A stretch of 64,000 nt of DNA from Martinezella rhizogenes (GCF_000799715.1 NZ_JUHG01000002.1:1-64000), one strand, 5' to 3'. Shown: positions 19,013-31,604, counted from the stretch's first letter. Numbers and translations are program-made. Notes: a model not told the origin generated them from the letters alone.

Positions 19013-19029
19013 GGCCGGGGGGCGTCTCA

Positions 19030-20715
<1,686 letters not shown>

Positions 20716-20716
20716 G

Positions 20717-22252
20717 TCATATCTCCAGGGAAGGCAGAATATCGGCGGATACGGATGCATTGAGTGCGCCGGAAGCGACAAGGTCGCTGGCGGCCTTCAG
20801 GTCATTCGCCATGTAGCGGTCTTCATCGAGCGTCGGCACGACGGAGCGGATGGTGGCGATGGCAAGGGTGAGTTCGGGGCTGGTGGTCAGTGGCGCGCGA
20901 AACTCGACGCCCTGCGCCGCCGTCAGCGCCTCGATGCCGACGATGCTGAAAAGATTGTCAGTCATCTGCAGGAGGCGACGCGCCCCATGGCAGGCCATGG
21001 AAACATGGTCTTCCTGATTGGCAGACGTCGGCGTCGAATCGACCGAGGCCGGATGCGACATCTGCTTGTTTTCCGACATCAGCGCCGCCGAGGTGACTTC
21101 AGCGATCATCAGGCCGGAATTCAGGCCGGGCTTCTTGGCGAGGAAGGCCGGCAGGCCATAGCTCAGTGCCGGATCGACCAGAAGCGCGATACGACGCTGC
21201 GAAATCGCGCCGATCTCGCAGACGGCAATGGCGATCTGGTCGGCCGCGAAGGCCACCGGCTCAGCATGGAAATTGCCGCCGGACACGACCGAATTGTCGG
21301 AAAGCACGAGCGGATTGTCGGTGACGGCATTCGCCTCGATTTCAAGCGTGCGGCTGACCGAACGCAGCAGATCGAGGCAGGCGCCGTCGACCTGCGGCTG
21401 GCAACGGATGCAATAGGGGTCCTGCACCCGTTCGTCACCTTCGATATGGCTTTCGCGAATGACCGATCCGGCCAGCAGGCCGCGAAGGGCGGCGGCGGTG
21501 TCGATCTGGCCCTGATGGCCACGCAGCGTATGAATGTCGGGATGAAACGGCGCGGAAGAGCCCATGGCAGCGTCCGTCGACATGGCGCCGGTGATCAAGG
21601 CAGCCTGCGCGGCGCGATGGGCACGGAACAGGCCAGCCAGAGCAAGAGCGGTCGATACCTGCGTGCCGTTGATCAGCGCCAGGCCTTCCTTGGCGGCGAG
21701 CACGACCGGCGTCAGCCCGGCCTTTTCGAGCGCCACGGCACCGTCAAGCCGTTCATCGGCATAGAAGGCCTCGCCATGGCCCATCATCACGGCCGTCATA
21801 TGCGCAAGCGGCGCGAGATCGCCGGAAGCACCGACGGAACCCTTCTCGGGGATAACCGGCACGACGCCCTTGGCGAGCATCGCCTCGATCAGCCGCACCA
21901 GCTCCAGGCGCACGCCCGAAGCACCACGGCCGAGCGAAACCAGCTTCAGCGACATGAACAGGCGAACGACATTCTCCGGCAGCGGCTGGCCGACGCCGCA
22001 GCAATGCGAAAGGATGAGATTGCGCTGAAGCGTGGCGACATCGGCGCTGTCGATCTTGATCGAGGCCAGTTTGCCGAAGCCGGTATTGATGCCATAGACC
22101 GGCGCATTGCCAGCGGCGATTTCGGCAATACGGGCGGCGGCCTTGAGGATACCTGCATCGAAGGAAGCATCGAGCTTGGCCGGCTCACCGGTCCAGTAGA
22201 TCTCGGCCAGCTGCTTCAGCGAAACAGAACCTGGATGAAGAGTGATGGTCAT
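20717..22252 (-). CDS. hutH: Histidine ammonia-lyase
   Basis: First step of the pathway: L-histidine to trans-urocanate and ammonia. The 511-aa protein carries the MIO cofactor triad A142-S143-G144 in [16 protein letters not shown], the catalytic Tyr in [10 protein letters not shown], and [12 protein letters not shown], all as in the Pseudomonas putida enzyme and with the same numbering. The start MTITLHPG at 22252 overlaps the hutI stop by 4 nt (ATGA). It provides a full active-site reference for the odd paralog at 26088-27578. Confidence 0.96.
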   Translation of the reverse strand: MTITLHPGSVSLKQLAEIYWTGEPAKLDASFDAGILKAAARIAEIAAGNAPVYGINTGFGKLASIKIDSADVATLQRNLILSHCCGVGQPLPENVVRLFMSLKLVSLGRGASGVRLELVRLIEAMLAKGVVPVIPEKGSVGASGDLAPLAHMTAVMMGHGEAFYADERLDGAVALEKAGLTPVVLAAKEGLALINGTQVSTALALAGLFRAHRAAQAALITGAMSTDAAMGSSAPFHPDIHTLRGHQGQIDTAAALRGLLAGSVIRESHIEGDERVQDPYCIRCQPQVDGACLDLLRSVSRTLEIEANAVTDNPLVLSDNSVVSGGNFHAEPVAFAADQIAIAVCEIGAISQRRIALLVDPALSYGLPAFLAKKPGLNSGLMIAEVTSAALMSENKQMSHPASVDSTPTSANQEDHVSMACHGARRLLQMTDNLFSIVGIEALTAAQGVEFRAPLTTSPELTLAIATIRSVVPTLDEDRYMANDLKAASDLVASGALNASVSADILPSLEI

Positions 22253-23520
22253 CGATCGAACCTTTCGCCCTTGAAGACGTTGCCCTTGAAAACATGGGCA
22301 TGCAATGGATTGAAGCCGATGCGGTAGACAAGCTCGGCGGGGCTTTCGATATCCCAGATGGCGAAATCGGCCGACTTGCCGGCTTCCAGCGTACCGGTTT
22401 CGGCCAGAAGGCCAAGCGCACGGGCACCTTCGCGGGTGGCGCCCGCGATGCATTCCTCGACCGTCAGGCTGAAAAGGGTCGCGGCCATGTTCATGGTCAA
22501 CAACATCGAGGTCAGCGGCGAAGTACCGGGATTGCAATCGGTGGCGATGGCGATTTTGACACCGGCCTCGCGCAACGCCTTGACCGGCGGCTTCTGCTTT
22601 TCATGAATGGCGTAGAAAGCGCCGGGCAAAAGGACAGCCACCGTGCCGGCCTCAGCCATCGCCTTCACACCGTCCTCATCGAGATATTCGACATGATCGG
22701 CCGAGAGCGCACCATAGGAGGCGGCAAGTTTGGCGCCGCCGAGATTGGAAAGCTGTTCGGCATGCAATTTCACCGGAATACCGAGTGACTTGGCAAGATC
22801 GAAGACGCGGGCGATTTCCGCCGTGGAGAAGGCGATCCCCTCGCAGAAGCCATCGACGGCGTCGACGAGACCTTCGGCATGCGCCAGTTCCAGCCCCGGC
22901 AGCACGACATCGGTAATATAGTCGCCGTTGCGGCCCTTATAGTCGGCCGGCGTCGCATGTGCTGCGAGATAGGAAGTGACGACGCGGACCGGACGAACCT
23001 TTTCCAGCCCGCGAGCGGCCTGTAACATCTTCAGTTCGGATTCGATGCTAAGACCATAGCCGGACTTCACCTCGATCGTGGTGACGCCCTCGGCCAGCAG
23101 CGTATCGAGGCGTGGCAGGGCGGTTTCAATGAGCCCATCGACAGAAAGAGCCCGGGTCGCGTTGACCGAGGAGACGATGCCGCCGCCGGCTCGCGCGATT
23201 TCCTCGTAACTTGCGCCTTGCAGCCGCATTTCGAACTCGCGGGCGCGGTTGCCGCCGTGGATGATATGCGTATGGCAATCGACAAGACCGGGGGTGACCC
23301 AGCGTCCCTCAAGATCAATGCTTTCGGCATTGCCAGTGTCAGGAAAATCGCTTTCGCTACCGGCAAAAACGATGCGGCCATCCCTGGTCAGGATCGCGCC
23401 CTTCTCGACAATGCCGAGCCCCGGCCCATCCTCTTTCAAGGTGGCCAGGCGAGCATTGCGCCAAAGGCGGCTCTTGCCGTCGGACTTTACGCTATCTTCG
23501 GAAAATTTGTTCCCACGCAT
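22249..23520 (-). CDS. hutI: Imidazolonepropionase
   Basis: Third pathway step: 4-imidazolone-5-propionate to N-formimino-L-glutamate. It is an amidohydrolase of 423 aa with the metal motif [21 protein letters not shown], later histidines in [12 protein letters not shown] and [10 protein letters not shown], and the Asp in [11 protein letters not shown]. The start [10 protein letters not shown] at 23520 has AAAGG 9 nt upstream; longer frames would run through the HutC-type operator. First gene of the minus-strand hut operon. Confidence 0.95.
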   Translation of the reverse strand: MRGNKFSEDSVKSDGKSRLWRNARLATLKEDGPGLGIVEKGAILTRDGRIVFAGSESDFPDTGNAESIDLEGRWVTPGLVDCHTHIIHGGNRAREFEMRLQGASYEEIARAGGGIVSSVNATRALSVDGLIETALPRLDTLLAEGVTTIEVKSGYGLSIESELKMLQAARGLEKVRPVRVVTSYLAAHATPADYKGRNGDYITDVVLPGLELAHAEGLVDAVDGFCEGIAFSTAEIARVFDLAKSLGIPVKLHAEQLSNLGGAKLAASYGALSADHVEYLDEDGVKAMAEAGTVAVLLPGAFYAIHEKQKPPVKALREAGVKIAIATDCNPGTSPLTSMLLTMNMAATLFSLTVEECIAGATREGARALGLLAETGTLEAGKSADFAIWDIESPAELVYRIGFNPLHAHVFKGNVFKGERFDR

Positions 23521-23550
23521 CAGCTTTACGCCTTTCCTCATGGGTTCATA

Positions 23551-23562
23551 ATGTATATACAT
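23551..23562. promoter_or_regulatory. HutC-type operator
   Basis: Perfect 12-bp palindrome ATGTATATACAT between divergent hutI and hutF. HutC repressors of pseudomonads bind sites centred on TGTATATACA. The same cluster encodes a HutC, so this one site could control both transcripts, with urocanate as inducer. Confidence 0.8.
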
Positions 23563-23621
23563 AATAAAAAGCCTGACAAGAGGGATTTTGGACTCGGCAT
23601 CCAAAAGGAAAGGGTTGGACC

Positions 23622-24965
23622 ATGACGAAACTGCACGCTCGCTCGGCACTGCTTCATGATGGCTGGCAGCAAAATGTCCGGATAACCCTGGACGCCGGCC
23701 GCGTTACCGGCATCGAAGTAGGCGTTGCGGCCGAGGCCGGCGACGAGCGGCATGAGGTTCTCGTGCCCGCCATGCCGAACCTGCATAGCCACGCCTTCCA
23801 GCGCGCCATGGCCGGCCTTGCCGAGGTCCGCGGCCCGGCGAATGACAGCTTCTGGAGCTGGCGCACCGTCATGTACAAATTCGCGCTGTCGATGACCCCC
23901 GATCATGTCGAGGCGGTGGCCGCCCAGCTTTATATGGAAATGCTGGAAGCCGGATTTTCCCGCGTCGGCGAATTTCATTATCTGCACCACGATAAGGACG
24001 GCGGCCCCTATGCCAATATCGCCGAGATGGCGGAGCGCATCGGTGCTGCCAGCGCCGAGACCGGCATCGGGCTGACGCTGCTCCCCGTCTTTTACGCCCA
24101 TTCCGGCTTCGGCGGTGCTGCCCCCATCGACGGCCAGCGCCGCTTCATCAATTCGCTCGACCGCTTCGAAGCGCTGATGGCCGGCTGCCGGACGATCGTC
24201 GACCAATTGCCCGGAGCCGAACTCGGCCTTGCGCCGCATAGCCTGCGCGCAGCCACGCCGGAAGAGCTGGAAAAACTCGTGCCGCTCGCCGGCGACGGGC
24301 CGATCCATATCCATGTCGCCGAACAGATGAAGGAGGTCGAGGATTGTGTCGCCTGGTCCGGTGCGCGGCCGGTCGAATGGCTGCTCGATCACGCCCCGGT
24401 CGACGGACGCTGGTGCCTGATCCATGCGACCCACATGACCGACGACGAGACCCGACGGATGGCGAAAAGCGGCGCGATCGCCGGTCTCTGCCCGATCACG
24501 GAAGCCAATCTCGGCGACGGCGCCTTTTCCGCGCCGCTGTTCCTGGAGGAGGGCGGACGCTATGGCATCGGCTCGGATTCCAATATCCTGATCTCGGTTC
24601 CGCAAGAGCTGCGCCAGCTCGAATATTCGCAGCGCCTGGCGCTCCGAGCCCGCAATGTCGTCGCCACATCGGGTGGATCAACGGCGCGCGCGCTGTTCGA
24701 CCATGCGCTTGCAGGCGGCGGTGTGGCATTGAAGGCGCCGGCCGGGCTCGCCGTGGGTCACTATGCCGATCTGGTCTCGCTCGACGTCAGCGCCGTGCCC
24801 TATCTCTCCGGCGACCAAGTCCTCGATCAATGGATGTTTGCCGGCGGCGTCACCCTCGACTGCGTCTGGACACAGGGCCGCAAACGGGTCGAAGGCGGCC
24901 GTCACGGCAAGCGGAAGGCAATCTCGGCACGGTTCCGTGCTGCCATGTCCGAACTAATCGGTTGA
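23622..24965 (+). CDS. hutF: N-formimino-L-glutamate deiminase
   Basis: Converts formimino-L-glutamate to N-formyl-L-glutamate and ammonia. This marks the five-step route that needs HutG afterwards. The protein is 447 aa and of the amidohydrolase superfamily. Metal ligands are in [18 protein letters not shown], the middle His in IHIHVAEQ, another in [12 protein letters not shown], and the Asp in [12 protein letters not shown]. It is transcribed away from hutI across the HutC site and is followed after 70 bp by hutC. No hutG is present in this window. Confidence 0.95.
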   Translation: MTKLHARSALLHDGWQQNVRITLDAGRVTGIEVGVAAEAGDERHEVLVPAMPNLHSHAFQRAMAGLAEVRGPANDSFWSWRTVMYKFALSMTPDHVEAVAAQLYMEMLEAGFSRVGEFHYLHHDKDGGPYANIAEMAERIGAASAETGIGLTLLPVFYAHSGFGGAAPIDGQRRFINSLDRFEALMAGCRTIVDQLPGAELGLAPHSLRAATPEELEKLVPLAGDGPIHIHVAEQMKEVEDCVAWSGARPVEWLLDHAPVDGRWCLIHATHMTDDETRRMAKSGAIAGLCPITEANLGDGAFSAPLFLEEGGRYGIGSDSNILISVPQELRQLEYSQRLALRARNVVATSGGSTARALFDHALAGGGVALKAPAGLAVGHYADLVSLDVSAVPYLSGDQVLDQWMFAGGVTLDCVWTQGRKRVEGGRHGKRKAISARFRAAMSELIG

Positions 24966-25035
24966 AAAGAACTTTTCCTGACGGCGATTGACGCCTAAAT
25001 AGATCAGGCGGCGAATATCCAGGTCCTACGAGGGA

Positions 25036-25767
25036 ATGATCGGCGGCATGACCACAGGCAAAGAGGCGACCCTGCATCAACGTATCCTCAGCGATATCGA
25101 GGGCCGAATCGTCTCCGGCGATTGGCCACCTGGCCATCGCATTCCCTTTGAGCTGGCGCTGGCCGAACACTATGACTGTTCGCGCATGACGGTGAACAAG
25201 GCGCTGACGCAGCTGGCCCGGGCCGGGCTGATCGAGCGGCGCAAGCGTTCCGGAAGCTTCGTCACCCAGCCGCGTGCACAATCGGCGGTGCTGGAAATTC
25301 ACGACATCAAATCGGAAGTCCAGTCGTTGAACCTGCCCTATTCTCACAAGGTCGTAAAACACACCAGGCGCAAGGGTCGTCCAGAGGATGCACGGCGGCT
25401 GGAGTTTGCCGGCTCAGTATCGGCGCTCGAAGTCATCTGCGTCCACTATGGCGGCCGCCGGCCCTTCTGCCTGGAGGATCGCGTCATCAATCTAGATGCG
25501 GTTCCCGAGGCCGGTCGAGCCGATTTCGATGAATTGCCGCCGGGGCCATGGCTGCTGAACCAGGTGCCGTGGAGCACGGCCGAGCATCAGATCCGCGCCA
25601 TTGCGGCGGACAGCGAGGCGGCCGCAAGCCTTGATATCACCAGGGGTACCGCCTGCCTCGTCGTCGAGCGGCGCACCTGGAGCGGTCTCGGCCCGATCAC
25701 CCACGTTCGTCTTACCTATCCCGGCGATCGTCACTCGCTGGTGGCGCGCTTCGCGCCCTCGAGCTGA
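25036..25767 (+). CDS. hutC: GntR-family histidine utilisation repressor
   Basis: A 243-aa regulator with an N-terminal winged helix (LHQRILSDIEGRIVSGDWPPGH to RSGSFVTQPR, residues about 13-80) and a C-terminal UTRA (chorismate lyase-like) ligand domain. In characterised HutC the ligand is urocanate. The start may be ATG 25036 or 25048 (MTTGKEATL); AGGG lies close before the first, so the second is reasonable too. Its 3' end overlaps the opposite-strand small membrane protein gene by 37 bp. Confidence 0.94.
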   Translation: MIGGMTTGKEATLHQRILSDIEGRIVSGDWPPGHRIPFELALAEHYDCSRMTVNKALTQLARAGLIERRKRSGSFVTQPRAQSAVLEIHDIKSEVQSLNLPYSHKVVKHTRRKGRPEDARRLEFAGSVSALEVICVHYGGRRPFCLEDRVINLDAVPEAGRADFDELPPGPWLLNQVPWSTAEHQIRAIAADSEAAASLDITRGTACLVVERRTWSGLGPITHVRLTYPGDRHSLVARFAPSS

Positions 25768-25934
25768 ACGCTGCCGCCGGGAGTATTGACGCCGCCGGGC
25801 TCGGTCTGCATCGGAATGAGACTTCCGGATTGACGGGGCGGTTGCGCGGGATTGACCAGCAGGATGCTGAGCGCGATCAGAACCAGCACCAGAATGAGGG
25901 TAAGGCCGATCAAAAATGGGCGAATCGCTGTCAT
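25731..25934 (-). CDS. Small single-span membrane protein
   Basis: A 67-aa protein with one strong hydrophobic helix (residues about 7-28, FLIGLTLILVLVLIALSILL) and a Pro/Gly-rich polar tail (PAQPPRQSG...GGVNTPGGS). The start at 25934 is supported by GGAGGACCAAA directly upstream. It overlaps hutC tail-to-tail by 37 bp. No recognised domain. The strong ribosome site and clear transmembrane profile argue for a real gene, but function is unknown. Confidence 0.62.
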   Translation of the reverse strand: MTAIRPFLIGLTLILVLVLIALSILLVNPAQPPRQSGSLIPMQTEPGGVNTPGGSVQLEGAKRATSE

Positions 25935-26051
25935 TTTGGTCCTCCAATTTCCCACGCCTAAAATAGTACCACGGCGGGAAGGGCATTTTGAGGCAATAGG
26001 CCTGTTTTGCGACCTAAACTCTCTACGAAATCTTAAAATTTAAACCATAAC

Positions 26052-26071
26052 CCCGGATTTCCGGGATTTTT
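26052..26071 (+). terminator. Weak hairpin with T-run before the HAL paralog
   Basis: CCCGG-ATTT-CCGGG followed by ATTTTT ends only 17 nt before the ATG at 26088. It could end hutC transcripts or act as an attenuator for the next gene. The stem is only 5 bp. Confidence 0.3.
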
Positions 26072-26087
26072 CAAGGGCAATACGGCA

Positions 26088-27578
26088 ATGACCGTGACAA
26101 TCCAAACCACCCTCACCTGGCGAGACATCGCCGATGTCGCAGCCGGCGAAACGCTTGTTTTGGGCGATGCCGCCTGGGCTCGGATCGAGCATGCCAGCCG
26201 CATCGTCGAAGCCATCGTCGAACGCGGCGTGCGCGCCTATGGCATCAATACCGGCGTCGGCGCCCTCTCGGACACGGTGGTCGACCGGGCCTCGCAAAGC
26301 CGGCTGTCGCGCAACATTATCCTCAGCCATGCCTGCGGCGTCGGCAGTCTGCTGGAGCCGCGCGAGGTGCGCGCCATCATCGCCGCCCAGATCGCCAATT
26401 TCGCCCATGGCTATTCCGGCGTAAGGCGGGAGATCGTCGCGCATCTGCTCGCCTTTCTGGAACGGGATTGCGTGCCGGATGTTCCGTCGAAAGGTTCGGC
26501 CGGCTATCTGACGCACAATGCCCATACGGCGCTGGTGCTGATCGGCGAGGGATCGGCCCGGATCGGCGGCAAGCCCATGTCCGGCCGCGAGGCACTGGCG
26601 GCGATCGGCCTCGAGCCGCTGGTGCTCGGTGCCAAGGAAGGCCTGAGCCTCGTCAACGGCACGGCCTGCGCCACCGGCCTCTTCAGTCTGGCACTTGCCC
26701 GAACCCAGCGACTGCTCGCCTGGGCCGACGCCACAGCGGCAATGACACTGGAGGCCGCCGGCGGACAGATAGCGGCCTTTGACGAGACCGTACTGGATCT
26801 GCGCCAGTCGCCCGGCATCGCAACCGTCGGCACATCCCTGCGGGCGCGGCTTCAGGGCAGCGGACTGATTGCCGCCGCCGTCGGCCGGCGCACGCAGGAT
26901 GCGCTGAGCCTGCGCGCCATCCCGCATGCCCATGGCGCGGCGCGCGACGTCTTCGATTTCGTTGCCGACGTCGCCGACCGGGAGCTGGCTTCCGTCACCG
27001 ACAATCCCGCCGTCTCGGGCACGCCGGAAGAGCCGGACGTCTCCTCGGAAGCCCATGCCGTTGCGCCGGCGCTCGGTCAGGCCGCCGACAGTCTGGCAAT
27101 TGCCCTGGCGCAGATCGCCTCCATCAGCGAACGCCGCATGGACCGGCTGGTCAATCCGCTCGTCAGCGGCCTGCCGCCATTTCTCGCCAGCGACGCCGGC
27201 AGCCATTCCGGCTTCATGATCGCGCAATATACCGCGGCGGCGCTGGTCAACGACAACCGCCGGCTCGCCGCGCCCGCCAGCCTCGACGGCGGCCTGACCT
27301 CGGGCCTGCAGGAGGATTTCCTCGCGCATCCGACGGCGGCCGCCAACAAGCTGCTCGCCATTCTCGACAATGCCGATCATATCCTCGCCATTGAATTGAT
27401 GGCGGCGGCGCAGGCCCATGACTTCCTCGAAGCAACAGCCAACCGCGCACCTGGCACCGACGCGATCCATCGGCTGGTGCGATCGCATGTCGCCCACTAT
27501 CACGACGACCGGCCACTGAACCGCGACATCGAGGCGGTGCGGTGGCTCCTATCCGAGCGCGATCCGCCATCCGCGTAA
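26088..27578 (+). CDS. HAL/PAL-family ammonia-lyase paralog lacking the MIO triad
   Basis: A 496-aa protein of the aromatic amino acid lyase family. Family features kept are Tyr51 in YGINTGVGAL, NIILSHACGVG, KEGLSLVNGTA, VTDNPAVSG, MIAQYTAAALVNDNR and SGLQEDFLAH. At the position of the self-cyclising A-S-G (A142-S143-G144 in HutH) it has Y140-L141-T142 (context PSKGSAGYLTHNAH), so the MIO electrophile cannot form in the usual way. It lies downstream of hutC on the same strand but 320 bp away, with a small opposite-strand gene and hairpin between. Either it uses other chemistry or it has a non-lyase role. Calling it a second HutH would go beyond the evidence. Confidence 0.88.
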   Translation: MTVTIQTTLTWRDIADVAAGETLVLGDAAWARIEHASRIVEAIVERGVRAYGINTGVGALSDTVVDRASQSRLSRNIILSHACGVGSLLEPREVRAIIAAQIANFAHGYSGVRREIVAHLLAFLERDCVPDVPSKGSAGYLTHNAHTALVLIGEGSARIGGKPMSGREALAAIGLEPLVLGAKEGLSLVNGTACATGLFSLALARTQRLLAWADATAAMTLEAAGGQIAAFDETVLDLRQSPGIATVGTSLRARLQGSGLIAAAVGRRTQDALSLRAIPHAHGAARDVFDFVADVADRELASVTDNPAVSGTPEEPDVSSEAHAVAPALGQAADSLAIALAQIASISERRMDRLVNPLVSGLPPFLASDAGSHSGFMIAQYTAAALVNDNRRLAAPASLDGGLTSGLQEDFLAHPTAAANKLLAILDNADHILAIELMAAAQAHDFLEATANRAPGTDAIHRLVRSHVAHYHDDRPLNRDIEAVRWLLSERDPPSA

Positions 27579-27764
27579 GCCTTACGGATACCCTCGCGCC
27601 AGAACACACCTCTCTCACGCTTGTTTGATTGGCGGGGCTACGGGGCGGTCGATAGGATCACATTGTTGCAATCGGGCATGGCCACATGCCAGCAACTTTG
27701 CCGGCCGATTTCGGTCGCCGTATCGAAAACCCACCGATTAGCGAATGTCTCAAGGAGACTATCC

Positions 27765-28388
27765 ATGGACCGCAAGCTTCTGACGAAGGGCGCATTGACG
27801 CTCGCCGCCGGTGCCATCGCAACGCTCGTAGCACTGCAGGAGGCCAACGCCGCCGAACGCGTCCGCGTGCGCGGCACGATCGAGAGCCTCGATGGCGATA
27901 CGCTCAAGGTCAAGTCCCACGAGGGCAAGGATATCGCTGTCACGCTGAAATCCGGCTGGAACGTCGCCGGCGTCGTCAAGGCTTCGGCCGCCGACATCAA
28001 GCCCGGCGATTTCGTCGGTATTGCCAATGAGCCGACCGCCAGCGGCGTCGCCGGCGCCATCGAAGTCGTGATCTTTCCGGCCGCGATGAAGGGCACGGGC
28101 GAGGGCGACCGCCCATGGGATTCGAAGCCGAACAGTTCGATGACCAACGCCACGGTTGCCAATGCCGTCACATCGGTCAACGGCCCGACGCTGACCCTCA
28201 CCTACAAGGGCGGCGAGAAGAAGATCAACATTCCGGACGGCACTCCGGTCGTAACGCTGACGTCAGCCACCAAGGGCGATCTGAAAGCCGGCGCCGCCGT
28301 CTTCATTACCGCCGAAGCATCCGACGACGGCAAAGTTACCGCCGACCGCATCGCCGTCGGCCTCAACGGCACCGTTCCGCCGATGTAA
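27765..28388 (+). CDS. Secreted protein of unknown function with two beta-rich repeats
   Basis: A 207-aa exported protein. The signal peptide covers about residues 1-30 (LLTKGALTLAAGAIATLVAL, cleavage near ANA-AE). Two similar halves follow: RVRGTIESLDGDTLKVKSHEGKD early, and VTSVNGPTLTLTYKGGEKKIN late, which suggests a duplicated small beta barrel of the DUF5666 kind. The start is ATG 27765 with AAGGAG upstream; the frame is open to 27621. A hairpin terminator follows at once. It is probably a periplasmic protein, with no further clue to its function. Confidence 0.78.
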   Translation: MDRKLLTKGALTLAAGAIATLVALQEANAAERVRVRGTIESLDGDTLKVKSHEGKDIAVTLKSGWNVAGVVKASAADIKPGDFVGIANEPTASGVAGAIEVVIFPAAMKGTGEGDRPWDSKPNSSMTNATVANAVTSVNGPTLTLTYKGGEKKINIPDGTPVVTLTSATKGDLKAGAAVFITAEASDDGKVTADRIAVGLNGTVPPM

Positions 28389-28413
28389 AAAATGGCGCCC
28401 TGGGCGCCATTTT
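28389..28413. terminator. Bidirectional hairpin terminator
   Basis: Perfect 11-bp stem AAAATGGCGCC-CTG-GGCGCCATTTT, with A and T runs at its ends. It lies between the secreted protein and the convergent RND permease and suits termination from both sides. Confidence 0.85.
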
Positions 28414-28445
28414 CATAGTCAATATCCAATCAGGAAATATGCTTC

Positions 28446-31400
28446 CTACTCGGCCGCCTGCGCGTGCGGCCGGTGGCCGATCCCTTCATCCTTGTCGTCC
28501 TCATCCGGCTTCGGCTGTTTCCAGGCGATCAGGCGATAGAACATCGGGATGAAGAAGGTGGCGAGGAAGGTTGCCGCCAGCATGCCGCCGATGACGCCGG
28601 TGCCGATGGCATGGCGGCTGGCGGAGCCGGCGCCGGTGCTGATCGCCAGCGGCACGACGCCGAGGATGAAGGCGAGCGAGGTCATGACGATCGGACGGAA
28701 ACGCAGGCGCGCTGCTTCCAGTGCAGCCTCGGCGGCACTCATGCCGTCCTTGCGTTTCATCACCGCGAACTCGACGATCAGGATGGCGTTCTTCGCCGCC
28801 AGGCCGATGAGCGTCACCATGCCGATCTGGAAATAGACGTCGTTGGTGAGCCCGCGCAGATAGGTGGCGAGCAGCGCGCCGAACAGCGCGAAGGGGATCG
28901 CGGTGAGGACGGCGAGCGGCAAGCTCCATTTTTCATACTGCGCGGCGAGGATGAGGAACACCATGATGACGCCGAAGATCATCGCCTGCGTGCCCGCGCC
29001 GCCGGTTTCCAGTTCCTGATAGGCAGAGCCCGTCCAGGCGATCTGGAAGCCTTCCGGCAGGGTTTCCGCCGCCACCTGCTGCATCGCCTTGATCGCGTCG
29101 CCGGAGGTATAGCCGGGCGCCGGATTGCCGGTGACCTTGGCGGCATTGAAGGCGTTGTAGCGCTCGAGCTGGTCCGGCCCGATGGTGCGCGTTACCTTGA
29201 TCAGCGTGTCGAGCGGGATCATCTTGCCGCTGTCGGAGCGCACGAAGACCTGGCGCAGATCGTCGGGCGATTCGCGGAACGGCGCTTCCGATTGCAGGTT
29301 GACCTGATAGTTGCGCCCATAAAGCGTGAAGTCGTTGACATAGAGGCTGCCGAAGGTCGCCTGCATGGCATCGAAGACCGAGTTGATCGGCACGCCGAGC
29401 GCCTTGGCCTTCTCCCGGTCGAGGTCGGCGCGGAATTGCGGCACGTTGGTGTCAAGGGTCGTGCGTACGCCAGCCAGCTCCGGCCGCTTGGACGCAGCCG
29501 CGACGAGCTTCTGTGCTTCCTCCGAAAGTCCCGCAACACCCTTGCCGGAACGGTCCTGCACATAGACTTCGAAACCGCCCGTCGTCGAAAGGCCCTGGAT
29601 CGGCGGCGGATTGAAGGCGAGCACCATGGCGTCCTTGATGCCCATGTTGGCGCCGATCAGGGGGCCAGCCATATTGCGGGCATCGAGCTCGGGCGTCTTG
29701 CGCTCGCTCCAGTCCTTCAGAGTCACGAAGGCGACGCCGGCGCTGCTCTTCAGACCGCCTGAGAGCAGGTCGAAGCCGGCAACGGCGAAGACGTTCTCGA
29801 CGCCGGGAAGCTTCTCGGTATTGACCAGCGCCTGATCCATGACAGCCTGCGTGCGCGTCAGCGAGGCCGCCGGCGGCAGGATGGCGATCTGGAACAGCGA
29901 GCCCTGGTCTTCGTCCGGCACCAGCGATCCCGGCAGCGTATAGAAGAGATAACCGGTCGCCCCGATCAGGCCGGCGACCAGCACGCAGCCGAGCACCATG
30001 CGCTTCAGGAAGAAGGCGACGCCAGCCGTGTAGCCCTGCGTCAGCCGGTCGAAGGCGCGATTGAAGATGCGGAAGGGCAGCACCGGCTCGTGATGGCCGG
30101 GCTTCAGGATCAGCGCGCAAAGCGCCGGCGTCAGCGTCAGTGCCACGATGCCCGAGATGGTGACCGAGATCGCGATGGTGACGGCGAACTGCTTGTACAT
30201 CTGGCCGGCGAGCCCGCCCATGAACGAGACCGGGATGAACACGGCACAGAGCACCAGCACGATCGCGATGACCGGGCCGGTCACCTCGCCCATCGCCTTG
30301 ATCGCCGCCTGCTTCGGCGACAGTTTCTCCGTCGTCATCAGGCGCTCGACGTTTTCGAGCACGACGATAGCGTCGTCCACCACGATACCGATCGCCAGCA
30401 CCAGGCCGAACAGCGTCAGAAGATTGATTGAGAAGCCGAGCACATACATGCCGGCGAAGGTGCCGATGATCGAGATCGGCACGGCAATGACCGGGATCAG
30501 CGTCGCGCGCCAGTTCTGCAGGAAGACGAAGACGACGATGATGACCAGCAGAATCGCTTCGAGGAAGGTGTGGAGCACCTCCTCGATCGACACCTGGATG
30601 AACTTGGTCGTGTCATAGGGGATCTGGTAGGCGACACCCTGCGGGAAGGACTTTTGCAGCTCATCCAGACGCCCCTTGAGCGCCGCCATCGTGTTCAGCG
30701 CGTTGGCGCCCGGCTGGAGATAGACCGCGATCGGGATGGCCGGCGTGCCGTTGAGGCTGCTTTGGACCGAGTAGCTCTTGGTGCCGAGCTCGATGCGCGC
30801 CACGTCCTTCAGCCGCAGTGTCGCGGCATTGGCATCCGAACGCAGGATGATGTCGCCGAAGGCGTCGATATCGGCCAGGCGTCCCTGCGTCGTCACCGTA
30901 TAGGTGAAGGGCTGGGCGGTGTTGCTCGGCTGGTCGCCGAACCGGCCGGCGGCAAACTGCGAATTCTGCTCCTGGATGGCAGCCGAAACATCGCTCGGCG
31001 TCAGATTGTACTGCGCCAGCTTGTCCGGTCGGAGCCAGATACGCATGGAATAATCGATGTCGCCGAGCAGGTTGACGTCGCCGACACCGGGAATGCGCTT
31101 GAGATCGTCGATGACGTTGAGCAACGCGTAATTGCCGACGAAGGCGCGGTCGTAGCGGCTGTCGGTCGAATACATCGCCACGAAGCCGAGGATCGAGGTC
31201 GAACGCTTGGTGACGACGACGCCGAGGCGGGTCACGTCCTGTGGCAAGGTGGTGACGGCGCGCTGCACGCGGTTGTTGACGTTGATCGCCGCCTGGTCCG
31301 GATCGGTGCCGAGCGCGAAGGTGACCGTGATCTGCATCGCGCCGCTATTGGAGTTCGATGACTGCATGTAGAGCATGTTTTCGACGCCGTTGATCTGCTG

Positions 31401-31604
31401 CTCCAGCGGAGCGGCAACGGTCTGGGCGACGGTCTCGGCGCTGGCGCCGGGATAGGTGGCGGTGACGACCACCTGCGGTGGCGTCAGCTCCGGATATTGC
31501 GCGATCGGCAGGATGCGGATGCAGACAGCGCCCGCAAGCAGGATGACGATCGAGATCACCGCCGCGAAAACGGGGCGATCGATGAAGAATCTATTTCCCA
31601 ACAT
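28446..31604 (-). CDS. RND multidrug efflux permease, AcrB/MexB-like
   Basis: A 1052-aa HAE1-family inner-membrane antiporter. It starts [20 protein letters not shown], as AcrB-type pumps do. The TM4 Asp pair is in [20 protein letters not shown] and the TM10 Lys in [17 protein letters not shown], so the proton relay is complete. The ATG shares one base with the adaptor stop. With one adaptor and one permease plus a divergent TetR gene, this is the AcrAB-AcrR layout. It belongs to a different RND branch from the MdtBC-like pair. A TolC partner is not encoded nearby. Confidence 0.94.
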   Translation of the reverse strand: MLGNRFFIDRPVFAAVISIVILLAGAVCIRILPIAQYPELTPPQVVVTATYPGASAETVAQTVAAPLEQQINGVENMLYMQSSNSNSGAMQITVTFALGTDPDQAAINVNNRVQRAVTTLPQDVTRLGVVVTKRSTSILGFVAMYSTDSRYDRAFVGNYALLNVIDDLKRIPGVGDVNLLGDIDYSMRIWLRPDKLAQYNLTPSDVSAAIQEQNSQFAAGRFGDQPSNTAQPFTYTVTTQGRLADIDAFGDIILRSDANAATLRLKDVARIELGTKSYSVQSSLNGTPAIPIAVYLQPGANALNTMAALKGRLDELQKSFPQGVAYQIPYDTTKFIQVSIEEVLHTFLEAILLVIIVVFVFLQNWRATLIPVIAVPISIIGTFAGMYVLGFSINLLTLFGLVLAIGIVVDDAIVVLENVERLMTTEKLSPKQAAIKAMGEVTGPVIAIVLVLCAVFIPVSFMGGLAGQMYKQFAVTIAISVTISGIVALTLTPALCALILKPGHHEPVLPFRIFNRAFDRLTQGYTAGVAFFLKRMVLGCVLVAGLIGATGYLFYTLPGSLVPDEDQGSLFQIAILPPAASLTRTQAVMDQALVNTEKLPGVENVFAVAGFDLLSGGLKSSAGVAFVTLKDWSERKTPELDARNMAGPLIGANMGIKDAMVLAFNPPPIQGLSTTGGFEVYVQDRSGKGVAGLSEEAQKLVAAASKRPELAGVRTTLDTNVPQFRADLDREKAKALGVPINSVFDAMQATFGSLYVNDFTLYGRNYQVNLQSEAPFRESPDDLRQVFVRSDSGKMIPLDTLIKVTRTIGPDQLERYNAFNAAKVTGNPAPGYTSGDAIKAMQQVAAETLPEGFQIAWTGSAYQELETGGAGTQAMIFGVIMVFLILAAQYEKWSLPLAVLTAIPFALFGALLATYLRGLTNDVYFQIGMVTLIGLAAKNAILIVEFAVMKRKDGMSAAEAALEAARLRFRPIVMTSLAFILGVVPLAISTGAGSASRHAIGTGVIGGMLAATFLATFFIPMFYRLIAWKQPKPDEDDKDEGIGHRPHAQAAE

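Noticed and set aside
26088..27578. Plain annotation as a second histidine ammonia-lyase
   Set aside because: The MIO triad is absent, so the activity cannot be assumed.
26925..31417. Large open frames opposite the AcrB-like permease (for example 28464-29762 and 30570-31361)
   Set aside because: Shadow frames of the RND gene; the same feature is seen opposite every long gene here.
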